Shown piece by piece: positions 9,180 through 15,485 of a DNA stretch of 64,000 bases. This DNA is from Cyclobacteriaceae bacterium (GTDB lineage: Bacteria > Bacteroidota > Bacteroidia > Cytophagales > Cyclobacteriaceae): positions 930,001 through 994,000 of the forward strand of contig JABFRS010000002.1 in NCBI GenBank assembly GCA_013141055.1, written 5' to 3'. The notes below the pieces were generated by a model. The model worked only from the letters and a program-made list of their open reading frames with translations, made no database searches and was not told the origin of the DNA. The number at the start of each line of letters is the position of its first letter. The first letter of the stretch is position 1. The translations under genes were made by a program, and so were the position numbers.

Positions 9180-9370
9180 AACGAATACAAGCTGCACGCA
9201 CGCTAATGCGTGCTACGGCTTTTTCGTTTTCATAACTCGCTCAAGACGTTAAAGTAATTATCGAAGATTATCCAGATACATACGAGCGCGGTGATAGTGA
9301 AAGACCTCGTCTTGGCTCGTTATAAAAACGAAAAAGCCGCACGGCTATCGCCGTGCAGCTTGTATTCGTT
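9180..9370. repeat. 151 bp repeat copy 3 closed by an inverted 19-mer
   Basis: Copy 3 spans 9180-9330. Unlike the other copies it is followed by AAAAAGCCGCACGGCTATCG and then CGTGCAGCTTGTATTCGTT (9352-9370), the exact reverse complement of the first 19 bases of the unit (9180-9198). The 191 bp block therefore has perfect 19 bp terminal inverted repeats, like a MITE. A hairpin GCACGGC-TATC-GCCGTGC sits inside the right arm. This is the last repeat before the integrase. Confidence 0.75.
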
Positions 9371-9477
9371 GAGGTCTCGAGCGGATTCACACCGTTACCT
9401 TCTATTTCCTGACAATGCATTATAATGCGCTAAATACAACGTTTCAGAACGGCACCGTCGAAATATTTAGTAAAAAC

Positions 9478-9510
9478 TGCCCCGAGAATGCCCCGAATAT
9501 GCCCCGAAAA
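9478..9510. repeat. Three 11-bp direct repeats TGCCCCGA(G/A)(A/T)A upstream of the integrase
   Basis: Exact successive units are TGCCCCGAGAA (9478), TGCCCCGAATA (9489) and TGCCCCGAAAA (9500). They end four bases before the TATCTTTG box of the integrase. Spacing of one helical turn suggests binding of a protein to one face, either as recombinase arm-type sites or as an operator. Confidence 0.65.
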
Positions 9511-9513
9511 TCC

Positions 9514-9521
9514 TATCTTTG
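9514..9521 (+). promoter_or_regulatory. Bacteroidetes -7 box (TATCTTTG) at the integrase
   Basis: TATCTTTG matches the Bacteroidetes -7 consensus TAnnTTTG. It ends only three bases before the ATG at 9525, so transcription from it would begin at or just after the start codon, giving a leaderless message. I see no strong -33 TTG. Chance occurrence is possible. Confidence 0.4.
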
Positions 9522-9524
9522 AGT

Positions 9525-10865
9525 ATGGCAAAAGTGAGTTGCTCCATACGAAAAGACTGGACCGATAAGCAAGGTCTGAATGGAATCTTTCTGACATATA
9601 TTCATCAAGGTGAGAGAAGAAGGTTCTATACTGAGGTTTCCCTCAACGCAGAAAAATACAGCTTGGATACCAAAACCGGCCTGATCACTCCTACCGACAA
9701 GATCAGCAAAGAAGAAAAGAGCCAGCTTGAAAAGAACCAACGCAATCTTTCCAAATGCCTTTCCAAACTTCAGGACATTACTGCGCTTCTCAGGCTTCAG
9801 AATATTGAGCCTGCAGCAAAACAAATTGAACGATTATATCTTGGGGAACCTTCCGCGAAAGAAGAAAAAGAGCGCGGTGTGTATGATTGGTATCAGGAAT
9901 TCATCGATACCAAATCTAAAACAGTTAACGCCGGTTTGAAATCTTATAAGAGTACTTTGGAACACCTCAAAGAGTGCTTTGGTGAAAATATGAAGCTGGA
10001 ATTTTCGGAACTGACCTTAGGCAAACTCGAACAGTTTCGGGATTACCTAACCAATAAAAAAACTAAAAGCATCAACAAGGAGGGCAAGGAAATCATCAAG
10101 AAACTCAAGGGTCCTACTATTCACAAACAGTTTAAAAATCTAAGGATCTTTCTCAACTGGATAAAGTGGAATGATGATGACGATAAGATCAAGATACCTT
10201 CTGCCTACCGCAAGATCAGTGTAAAAGCCAGGTATGGTGATCCGATAGGTTTGACCTACGAGCAATTCATTCAATTGTATCAAAAGGATCTAAGTGAAAG
10301 GAAAGAACTGGAGCGGACACGCGACATCTTTGTCTTCGGCGTCTCCATCGGTGGCCCCCGTCATGGTGACCTCCAAAAGATCGGCAAGGGACTTCGTGAA
10401 GATCAAAGAAAACTCTCTACAGGCAAGTTGACCTATTTCGAAAACAAAACCGGGAAAGCCCATCTTGACATAGCACCGAATAAAATTGGTGTGGAGATCT
10501 TAAAGAAATACAATTACTGTTTTCCTCATGTCCCGTCCAATTACCGTATGAATGTTAATCTTAAGACTATCGCTGCACTATTGAAATGGGATGAACCCAA
10601 GGAAATACCAAGCTATAATTCATCAGGAAGCCTGCTGGATGTTAAGAAGGTTCCGCTTAAAGAAATATTTAGCACCAAGTTCATGCGAAAAACTGCGATT
10701 TCTATTGATGCCAAGCTTGGAATTGCTCCCCAGGTAAGCATGAAAAGATCGGGCCATTCCACATGGAATTCTTACAAGCGCTACCTCGATGTCGATAAGA
10801 AAATTCTTGAGGATGCTAATACAAAGTGGGACGAAATTTATTCTGACTCACTTGTTAGAAGCTAA
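9525..10865 (+). CDS. int: Tyrosine recombinase (integrase) of the element
   Basis: With the ATG at 9525 the product has 446 residues; an in-frame TTG at 9519 is less likely. Residues 1-100 form an arm-type DNA-binding domain, about 110-220 the SAM-like core-binding domain (LGKLEQFRDYLTNKKTKSIN), and 235-440 the catalytic domain. Visible catalytic residues are Arg in GGPRHGD (about 278), Arg in KFMRKTA (about 387), His in RSGHST and the nucleophile Tyr in YKRYL (about 419). The position usually held by His in HxxR is Lys (KFMR), a substitution known in this superfamily. The family integrates and excises Bacteroidetes elements at a target site. It converges with the HTH gene at 10848, with an 18 bp overlap. 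Confidence 0.95.
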   Translation: MAKVSCSIRKDWTDKQGLNGIFLTYIHQGERRRFYTEVSLNAEKYSLDTKTGLITPTDKISKEEKSQLEKNQRNLSKCLSKLQDITALLRLQNIEPAAKQIERLYLGEPSAKEEKERGVYDWYQEFIDTKSKTVNAGLKSYKSTLEHLKECFGENMKLEFSELTLGKLEQFRDYLTNKKTKSINKEGKEIIKKLKGPTIHKQFKNLRIFLNWIKWNDDDDKIKIPSAYRKISVKARYGDPIGLTYEQFIQLYQKDLSERKELERTRDIFVFGVSIGGPRHGDLQKIGKGLREDQRKLSTGKLTYFENKTGKAHLDIAPNKIGVEILKKYNYCFPHVPSNYRMNVNLKTIAALLKWDEPKEIPSYNSSGSLLDVKKVPLKEIFSTKFMRKTAISIDAKLGIAPQVSMKRSGHSTWNSYKRYLDVDKKILEDANTKWDEIYSDSLVRS

Positions 10866-11165
10866 GATCGGGTTCTCACAATGAATTGGAATCGGATTCT
10901 GTCTGATATGATTCTCAAGCTCCACGATAGATACAAATGTTTTTCCTTCAGTTGATCGCAGCGTAATATAATGCCGTTTGTGATAGTTGTAGAAAGTCCT
11001 TTTGCTTAGATGATAGCGGGTTGCCGCCTCTTCTATCGCAATGAACTCCTGGCTTGCCAATGGATACCTAGTAATAATACTTTCAATGACATTTGGCATG
11101 ATCGCCTGCAAGGTTCTTTGCAGCGATTCTTCCAGCAATTGAGCCAAAACCTTATCCGTTCCCAT
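10848..11165 (-). CDS. Excisionase-like helix-turn-helix protein
   Basis: The 105-residue product has an N-terminal helical part (LAQLLEESLQRTLQAIMPNVI) and, from about residue 43, FIAIEEAATRYHLSKRTFYNYHKRH, a MerR/excisionase-type HTH (HTH_17), followed by a short wing. Such small proteins in Bacteroidetes elements act as recombination directionality factors or regulators. It sits tail to tail with the integrase, their 3' ends overlapping by 18 bp. Its upstream region (11170-11247) carries a palindromic motif also found upstream of the tra operon at 44.6 kb. Excisionase is the best guess from context; a transcription regulator is the alternative. Confidence 0.75.
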   Translation of the reverse strand: MGTDKVLAQLLEESLQRTLQAIMPNVIESIITRYPLASQEFIAIEEAATRYHLSKRTFYNYHKRHYITLRSTEGKTFVSIVELENHIRQNPIPIHCENPILASNK

Positions 11166-11169
11166 CCTT

Positions 11170-11247
11170 CAACTCTCTAAGTGTGAGGGCTAAATTCTGG
11201 AGATTGATCATCGAACCCGCACAAGTTCGCCCGAAGGTGGGGATGAT
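11170..11247 (-). promoter_or_regulatory. Candidate operator region, copy A (TTCGCCCGAA)
   Basis: The core AAGTTCGCCCGAAGGTGGGG (11223-11242) continues ATGATATTTA. The same pattern, AAGTTCGGGCGAAGATGGGG then ACGATTTA, occurs at 44667-44692, and both have GGGCTAA(n)AATT-like sequence toward the gene start. TTCG-nn-CGAA is palindromic with only its two central bases different. Both copies lie in the same orientation directly upstream of minus-strand genes (HTH at 11165, tra operon at 44608). A shared regulator is inferred. Confidence 0.55.
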
Positions 11248-11327
11248 ATTTATGAAATAGTACAAACTGAAAGATGAAAATGATCCAAAAGACTTCAAAA
11301 TCTCTTGAATCATTTCCATCCACCGGC

Positions 11328-11798
11328 TTAGTGTATGAGCCCCTCATCAGCAAATGAAAAGTATCCCTCCGTAGTCACGATCAGGTGATCAAGCAATGGA
11401 ACCTCCAAAAATTTACCGCCTTCTCTTAATTTTCTGGTGAGGTCAATATCGGCTTGGCTGGCGGTAAGATTTCCCGAAGGGTGATTGTGTGCTACTATGA
11501 TCCCGCAGGCATTAGCCTTGAGGGCAGCCACAAAGATCACTTTCGGATCGGCAACAGTTCCGGTGACTCCTCCAGTGGATACTTCCAGGATTCCAAGAAC
11601 CTTGTTGGCTCTGTTCAAGAGAACCACTTTGAATTGTTCAATAAACTCAATTTTTAAATCATCCCAATTCCCTTTAAGGATTTCATAAACATCCCTTGAC
11701 CCATTGATCTTCGGACGTAACGATGGCTTCACGTTGGACTTGTAGGTGAGCTGTATCTCAGCTACCTCAAACATTTTCTTTTCATTTGTGTTTTCCAT
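11328..11798 (-). CDS. radC: RadC-like JAB/MPN-domain protein
   Basis: The 156-residue protein is a stand-alone RadC-type JAMM domain. The signature AHNHPSG-NLTASQADIDLT near residues 101-120 supplies the HxH and distal Asp expected for metal binding. It lacks the N-terminal helix-hairpin-helix of chromosomal RadC. Short RadC copies are typical of Bacteroidetes conjugative elements and of defence-rich regions; their function is unclear despite the 'DNA repair' name. The start ATG lies in the context CAAACGATTATG, which recurs before three other genes of this window. It is followed by 162 bp before the HTH gene on the same strand. Confidence 0.92.
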   Translation of the reverse strand: MENTNEKKMFEVAEIQLTYKSNVKPSLRPKINGSRDVYEILKGNWDDLKIEFIEQFKVVLLNRANKVLGILEVSTGGVTGTVADPKVIFVAALKANACGIIVAHNHPSGNLTASQADIDLTRKLREGGKFLEVPLLDHLIVTTEGYFSFADEGLIH

Positions 11799-12224
11799 AA
11801 TCGTTTGAATTAATTATGGTGCACACACAGCCTTATGAAGGAATTTGCGCAAGGAGGAACGGAATAAATGGGGGTTCCTTAAAGGAGGCACGACTGAAAA
11901 GGGGGAAACCGTTTATGCCGGAAATTCCTTGCCAGCATATTCCGTGATAAGGCTAATTTTGTACCGATGATTGATGAGAAGGGGGACAAGAAGATATCTT
12001 AAGTCGGCTAGTTTGCTGCCTGTGCCCGTCAACCTTGAGTACCTGCAGGTGTTCGGATAATTGATTTCTACATGAAAGCGTTGGGAATTCTGATGGCAAA
12101 CATAGCGAGCAGCTTTTATAACCAAGTGTGGCAGAACTTGATTTCACATTTCAAGAGAATGTGTGGCAATAGGCGGATGAGAAGGGGTAATTTAGCCCTG
12201 TTTTCCGCCTTCAAGAGAACAAGT
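11799..12224. other. Gene-free spacer with a stem-loop flanked by direct repeats
   Basis: There is no convincing gene. Minus-strand frames at 11913-12147 have no recognisable features. At the right end a 10 bp direct repeat TTCAAGAGAA (12150-12159 and 12210-12219, spacing 60) brackets an inverted repeat AGGCGGA (12171-12177)/TCCGCCT (12204-12210). This structure sits just upstream of the ATG at 12225 and is likely its leader. Confidence 0.5.
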
Positions 12225-13289
12225 ATGGCTAGAGCAAATCACGACAGCTCCAATTATGAATTTTTAGACAATTCGGCGTGGAAGGCCGCGTCATACGTTA
12301 GAAACAAAATAATCGAGTGGGTTTGCGACTTCCCTCTTGACAAAGATTTCGTTGCTAGGTTCACATCTCACGAGGACAAGGAGCACGCGGGAGCCTTTTT
12401 TGAATTGGTCACTTTTCAATTCTTACGCCATCTTGGTTATAGGGTCTTTTTTCAGTTACCCTCAATTGCTGGTTCAAGTCGTCGTCCTGACTTTACTGTT
12501 TACAGAAAACGGAAAGAGATTTTGATCGCAGAATGTACGCTATCCGGTCTTCCAAATCATAGTCCTGGTATTGACCGGTTAGAAAATCAAATCAAAGACA
12601 TGATCGAGTCAGTTGCTTCTCCTGATTATTACATCAACGTGGATTTTGAGCGATCAGGCACCATTTCTATCGCCAAGAACAAGATTATCTCCTTTGTAAA
12701 AAAGGTGATCGCGGAAGGGCAAACACCGGTAGACTCTTTGCACGACGTTAATCATTGGACGATGGAAGAAAGCGGTTGGAAGATAACCGTCTCATTGATT
12801 CCAAAACCGAAGGAGAGCACCCGTACACTCGGAATTAATTCGAGTGGTGGCGCAGAAATAATAGATTCAGTCAGTTCTCTTCGAAACTCATTAAATCGAA
12901 AACGCGCAAGTAAGTATGGTAGTCTTTCCTTGCCTTATCTAATTTGTCTGAATAGTTTTGATTTCTATATGGATGAGATGGATATTATGCAAGCCTTGTT
13001 TTATGAGGATGGTTTCTGGAAATGCAATGAAAAGCCACAGAATAGAACCGTATCTGCTCTCCTACTTTTCAAAGATTTAGGCAGATGGAACCTTAACAGC
13101 GCTCGTCCGATTCTATGGCACAATCCCTGGGCCGAATATCCGCTGACAACGTCCATACTGAATGTTGATCAATATATCTTTACCGATACGGATCGGCAAT
13201 TTCCCACCAGAAAACTCATTAACGGAAGAAGTTTTCGTGAAATTCTTAATATCGATAACGACTACTTAAGCCAGGAGGTAAGTAACTAG
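12225..13289 (+). CDS. Unknown protein with a PD-(D/E)xK nuclease-like N-terminal part
   Basis: Open reading extends up to an ATG at 12072 (405 residues), but 12072-12224 includes a stem-loop and repeats, so I prefer the ATG at 12225 (354 residues). Residues about 50-105 show EHAGAFFELVTF, then SSRRPDFTVYRKRKEILIAECT: Glu, PD and ExC in the order of a restriction-endonuclease fold, with Cys-Thr where x-Lys is usual. The rest (SGWKITVSLIPKP, a long middle, and a W-rich region ending LWHNPWAEYPL) matches no family I know. It lies 86 bp before a TIR-like gene on the same strand. A defence nuclease is possible but not shown. Confidence 0.65.
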   Translation: MARANHDSSNYEFLDNSAWKAASYVRNKIIEWVCDFPLDKDFVARFTSHEDKEHAGAFFELVTFQFLRHLGYRVFFQLPSIAGSSRRPDFTVYRKRKEILIAECTLSGLPNHSPGIDRLENQIKDMIESVASPDYYINVDFERSGTISIAKNKIISFVKKVIAEGQTPVDSLHDVNHWTMEESGWKITVSLIPKPKESTRTLGINSSGGAEIIDSVSSLRNSLNRKRASKYGSLSLPYLICLNSFDFYMDEMDIMQALFYEDGFWKCNEKPQNRTVSALLLFKDLGRWNLNSARPILWHNPWAEYPLTTSILNVDQYIFTDTDRQFPTRKLINGRSFREILNIDNDYLSQEVSN

Positions 13290-13375
13290 CCTATACGGTT
13301 GTTTTTATTTCCTTCTCAAACACCAGTGCTTGAGCCCAAAAGCCCCAATAATTATAAACTAACAGCGATCAACTA

Positions 13376-14236
13376 ATGAAATTTTCAGTGTTTTATTCCT
13401 GGCAGTCGGATCTCCCAAACAATTCCAATAGAACAGCCATACAAACAGCAATTGAGAAGGCGATCAAAAACGTTCAAAAAGACGAAGTTGACTTAGAAAT
13501 CGCAATCGATAGAGACACCAGCGGTGTTAGTGGATCGCCTGACATAGCGAACACAATTTTTGATAAGATAAAGAGCAGTCAAATTTTTGTTGGTGACATC
13601 TCAATCATTAATAGTCACATTGATCAAGTGAGAAAAACCCCTAATCCAAACGTATTGATTGAGTTAGGTTACGCCGCTTCGCAAATGTCTTGGAGCAATG
13701 TCATTTCTGTTTTCAATGAAGCCTATGGTAAGGTCGATGATTTGCCATTTGATCTGAAAGCTAGGAGGCTGTTGATTTACTCCTTAAAGGACTCAATTGG
13801 TTCTAAGGATGTACTGCAAGCACGGATTACGGAGGCGATAACGGCTATTATTGGTGATTACAAAAATCAAAATCGAATTTATTACGGAAGGTGGTCTGCG
13901 ACCCTCGGGCAGATGTCGACCGAACAATGCATTGACGTGATCAAAAAATTACACTTAACAACCATTTTGAAGAAAGGCAAAAATGAAGTACGCATGAAGA
14001 TTGGGTCTTCGGAGTTTCTGTCGTTGAAAAACTATATTTTCTTTGCGACACCTACACGCTTAGGACGTGCTGTCGCAGGAGTGAGCAACATCGATGGAGG
14101 ATTTGATCTAGTTGGCGAGAAAATTAGAGTTGACTCAGATCAACATTCCGAAATGCTATTCGATCTGTACCAATCCACCAATGCCTTGCACGGCGACATG
14201 GAATTTCAAGTCAGGTTTTACGATCTCCAACATTAA
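13376..14236 (+). CDS. TIR-like/nucleotide-binding domain protein
   Basis: Residues 1-155 of 286 read like a TIR or nucleoside-hydrolase Rossmann domain: KFSVFYSWQSDLPNNSNRT, then IDRDTSGVSGSPDIANTIFD, SSQIFVGDISI, and NPNVLIELGYAAS near 90-102, whose Glu is placed like the catalytic Glu of NAD-cleaving TIR domains; LPFDLKARR closes the domain. The C-terminal 130 residues are unknown and may sense a signal or bind a partner. This YSWQSD...GSPDI...NPNVLIELGYA pattern is widespread in bacterial islands. Together with the nuclease-like neighbour it may form a two-gene defence unit; that is inference. Confidence 0.7.
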   Translation: MKFSVFYSWQSDLPNNSNRTAIQTAIEKAIKNVQKDEVDLEIAIDRDTSGVSGSPDIANTIFDKIKSSQIFVGDISIINSHIDQVRKTPNPNVLIELGYAASQMSWSNVISVFNEAYGKVDDLPFDLKARRLLIYSLKDSIGSKDVLQARITEAITAIIGDYKNQNRIYYGRWSATLGQMSTEQCIDVIKKLHLTTILKKGKNEVRMKIGSSEFLSLKNYIFFATPTRLGRAVAGVSNIDGGFDLVGEKIRVDSDQHSEMLFDLYQSTNALHGDMEFQVRFYDLQH

Positions 14237-14300
14237 ATAACTCTTGATGTGGGTGAATCCACCCCACCATTGCTTCCGACAAGCCGCCAATTGAGCTCGG

Positions 14301-14385
14301 CGCGGTACCGTTGTCAAGGGTGTCGATGCCAGAGTGGATAAAAAATAAGATCAACACTTGCCTTGCCCTTTACAACGGTACCGCG
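14301..14385. repeat. Inverted repeat, 14 bp perfect arms
   Basis: CGCGGTACCGTTGT (14301-14314) pairs perfectly with ACAACGGTACCGCG (14372-14385). Allowing one mismatch the arms extend to about 20 bp (plus AAGGG/CCCTT). The loop is about 50 bases. It lies between the convergent genes ending at 14236 and 14436. It lacks a T run, so a terminator is not obvious; a recombination site or small structured RNA is possible. Confidence 0.6.
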
Positions 14386-14435
14386 ACGGGCCTACCTTTG
14401 GCTTGCGGTGAAATGGGCTTCCCGCCTTAGGTGCA

Positions 14436-14828
14436 TCAGGCAGCAACCTGCGTATTGATCGGTCCTTTATTGTAAAAAAGGAATTCCGTGTCTGGAAAGT
14501 GACCGGTGATAATGTTCAGAATCCTATGATAATCATTCAGCCCATCACAGTAAATGTCAACCAGGAAACCCTCAGCGGGATTCTCGATGAAGTCTATCGC
14601 CCAATTGAACAGTCCTACCTCATTGTTTATAGGAATCATTAATTCGTTTCGGAAGCTTTCGTCTGTATCGACGAGGAAATCAATAAACTTTTGACTGAAC
14701 TTGCCCCGCGCTCTGTCTGTAAACTCAAGGTTAGTGTTCATCATCGCGCGAATCTTGATTGTTCTCTTTTCAGCTGTCATAATGCCTGATTTTTTGTGCT
14801 GTTTTGAATTGCTCCGTGTCTGATTCAA
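14436..14828 (-). CDS. Hypothetical protein
   Basis: The 130-residue product is not recognised. An alternative ATG at 14780 removes a basic Ser/Lys/Gln-rich leader (NQTRSNSKQHKK) and leaves 114 residues starting TAEKRTIKIRAMMN. The body is acidic and amphipathic (FSQKFIDFLVDTDESF, WAIDFIENPAEGFLVDIYCD) with no membrane segment. It follows a 65-residue gene by 7 bp on the same strand, so the two probably share a message. Both are near the TIR-like gene but on the opposite strand. Confidence 0.6.
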   Translation of the reverse strand: MNQTRSNSKQHKKSGIMTAEKRTIKIRAMMNTNLEFTDRARGKFSQKFIDFLVDTDESFRNELMIPINNEVGLFNWAIDFIENPAEGFLVDIYCDGLNDYHRILNIITGHFPDTEFLFYNKGPINTQVAA

Positions 14829-14835
14829 TGCCTGT

Positions 14836-15033
14836 CTATTTCACTGTTGTTAGTTCTGCTATTTCTTCTTTTGAAAATTGGGCAACGACATTGTCTTCTA
14901 TAAGGGCTGTTGTCATGTCACCGTCACGATTGTACGTTACAACATGTCCGGCGCCCAAATTATACGCGTGTCGCAAGCCGTGAAGCAGCGAGTCGAACTC
15001 TGGCTGCTTAAAGGATCTAAAGTTGAATTCCAA
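14836..15033 (-). CDS. Small hypothetical protein, TTG start
   Basis: The 65-residue frame begins at a TTG (15033), and an in-frame TAG lies three codons upstream, so no ATG is possible without losing more than half the protein. The residues FNFRSFKQPEFDSLLHGLRHAYNLG and DGDMTTALIEDNVVAQF look like a compact folded domain. It lies 7 bp before the 130-residue gene on the same strand. No family is recognised; the start is uncertain. Confidence 0.45.
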   Translation of the reverse strand: MEFNFRSFKQPEFDSLLHGLRHAYNLGAGHVVTYNRDGDMTTALIEDNVVAQFSKEEIAELTTVK

Positions 15034-15074
15034 TTCCCGCTATTTTTGATAAAATTACCACTTCTCACTCAGAA

Positions 15075-15117
15075 TTACTAAAATAATTAGTAAAATAAAA
15101 TCGAACTGGATTCCTTT
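15075..15117 (+). promoter_or_regulatory. Possible promoter/operator of the 15123 gene
   Basis: A TTACTAA-AATAA-TTAGTAA inverted repeat (15075-15093) is followed by TTCCTTTG (15110-15117), which resembles the TAnnTTTG -7 box with one mismatch. The box lies five bases before the ATG at 15123, similar to the arrangement at the integrase. Evidence is weak. Confidence 0.3.
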
Positions 15118-15122
15118 GCTCT

Positions 15123-15485
15123 ATGGTGAGCGAAGAAGTACGACTGGTCTTTGAAATGCCAAAAGCTGAGAAAATTTGGACCATTTTGAAAGAAATCGGG
15201 CTCAACCCTGACGTCCTGACTGCCAACTTCAACGGTTATTACCAAGGGCGTCGTAAAACCGATCCTTACTTGCAACCCCGTCATATTTTCTTGGAATGGG
15301 GTGAGGAACAGCTTCAGCCAATTGTCAACAGAAAACTAAACAGAAGTTTCGCACATCCAACATTTAATGCAATGATGAAACACTGTTTGCGGGACGAGAT
15401 AGCTTATTACAACTCGCAGCACTCGAAAGATAAGACTGCCGAGATTCCACAAATTGGAATGTTCAAAGGTTCAGCCAATACGTGA
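15123..15485 (+). CDS. Hypothetical protein
   Basis: The 120-residue product is unrecognised. It is soluble, with FEMPKAEKIWTILKEIGLNP near the start, GRRKTDPYLQPRHIFLEWG in the middle and a His/Met-rich helix (HPTFNAMMKHCLRDEIAYY). A competing minus-strand frame (15087-15284) is shorter and less protein-like. Its 3' end overlaps the 3' end of the DUF5916 gene by 23 bp. Codon use resembles neighbours. It may be a single-gene cargo. Confidence 0.55.
   Translation: MVSEEVRLVFEMPKAEKIWTILKEIGLNPDVLTANFNGYYQGRRKTDPYLQPRHIFLEWGEEQLQPIVNRKLNRSFAHPTFNAMMKHCLRDEIAYYNSQHSKDKTAEIPQIGMFKGSANT

Larger units (their letters stand above)
8207..9524. other. 1.3 kb gene-free region of long direct repeats
   Basis: No gene is supported. 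The stretch is dominated by three identical 151 bp repeats and four copies of a shorter word that starts CGGATTGCCTGCGGCGATCC and runs to GGGCGCTTCAAC (8446-8483, 8732-8770, 8856-8894, 9143-9182). Minus-strand frames of 64-75 residues (8305-8499, 8570-8785, 8970-9197) are translations of these repeats. Hairpins such as GCACGC-TAAT-GCGTGC and GCCCC-TTTCA-GGGGC, followed by T runs, lie inside the repeat units. The final 150 bp contain the integrase promoter region. Confidence 0.7.

Noticed and set aside
8305-9197. Several minus-strand frames of 64-75 residues with a shared FVEAP start
   Set aside because: They repeat because they lie in identical DNA repeats; no RBS, no family, and they cross hairpins.
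9330-9525. tRNA gene as integration target
   Set aside because: No cloverleaf or TpsiC-arm sequence could be found; GGATTCACACC at about 9384 does not belong to a tRNA.
11913-12147. Two overlapping minus-strand frames
   Set aside because: Short, in different frames, with no recognisable protein features.
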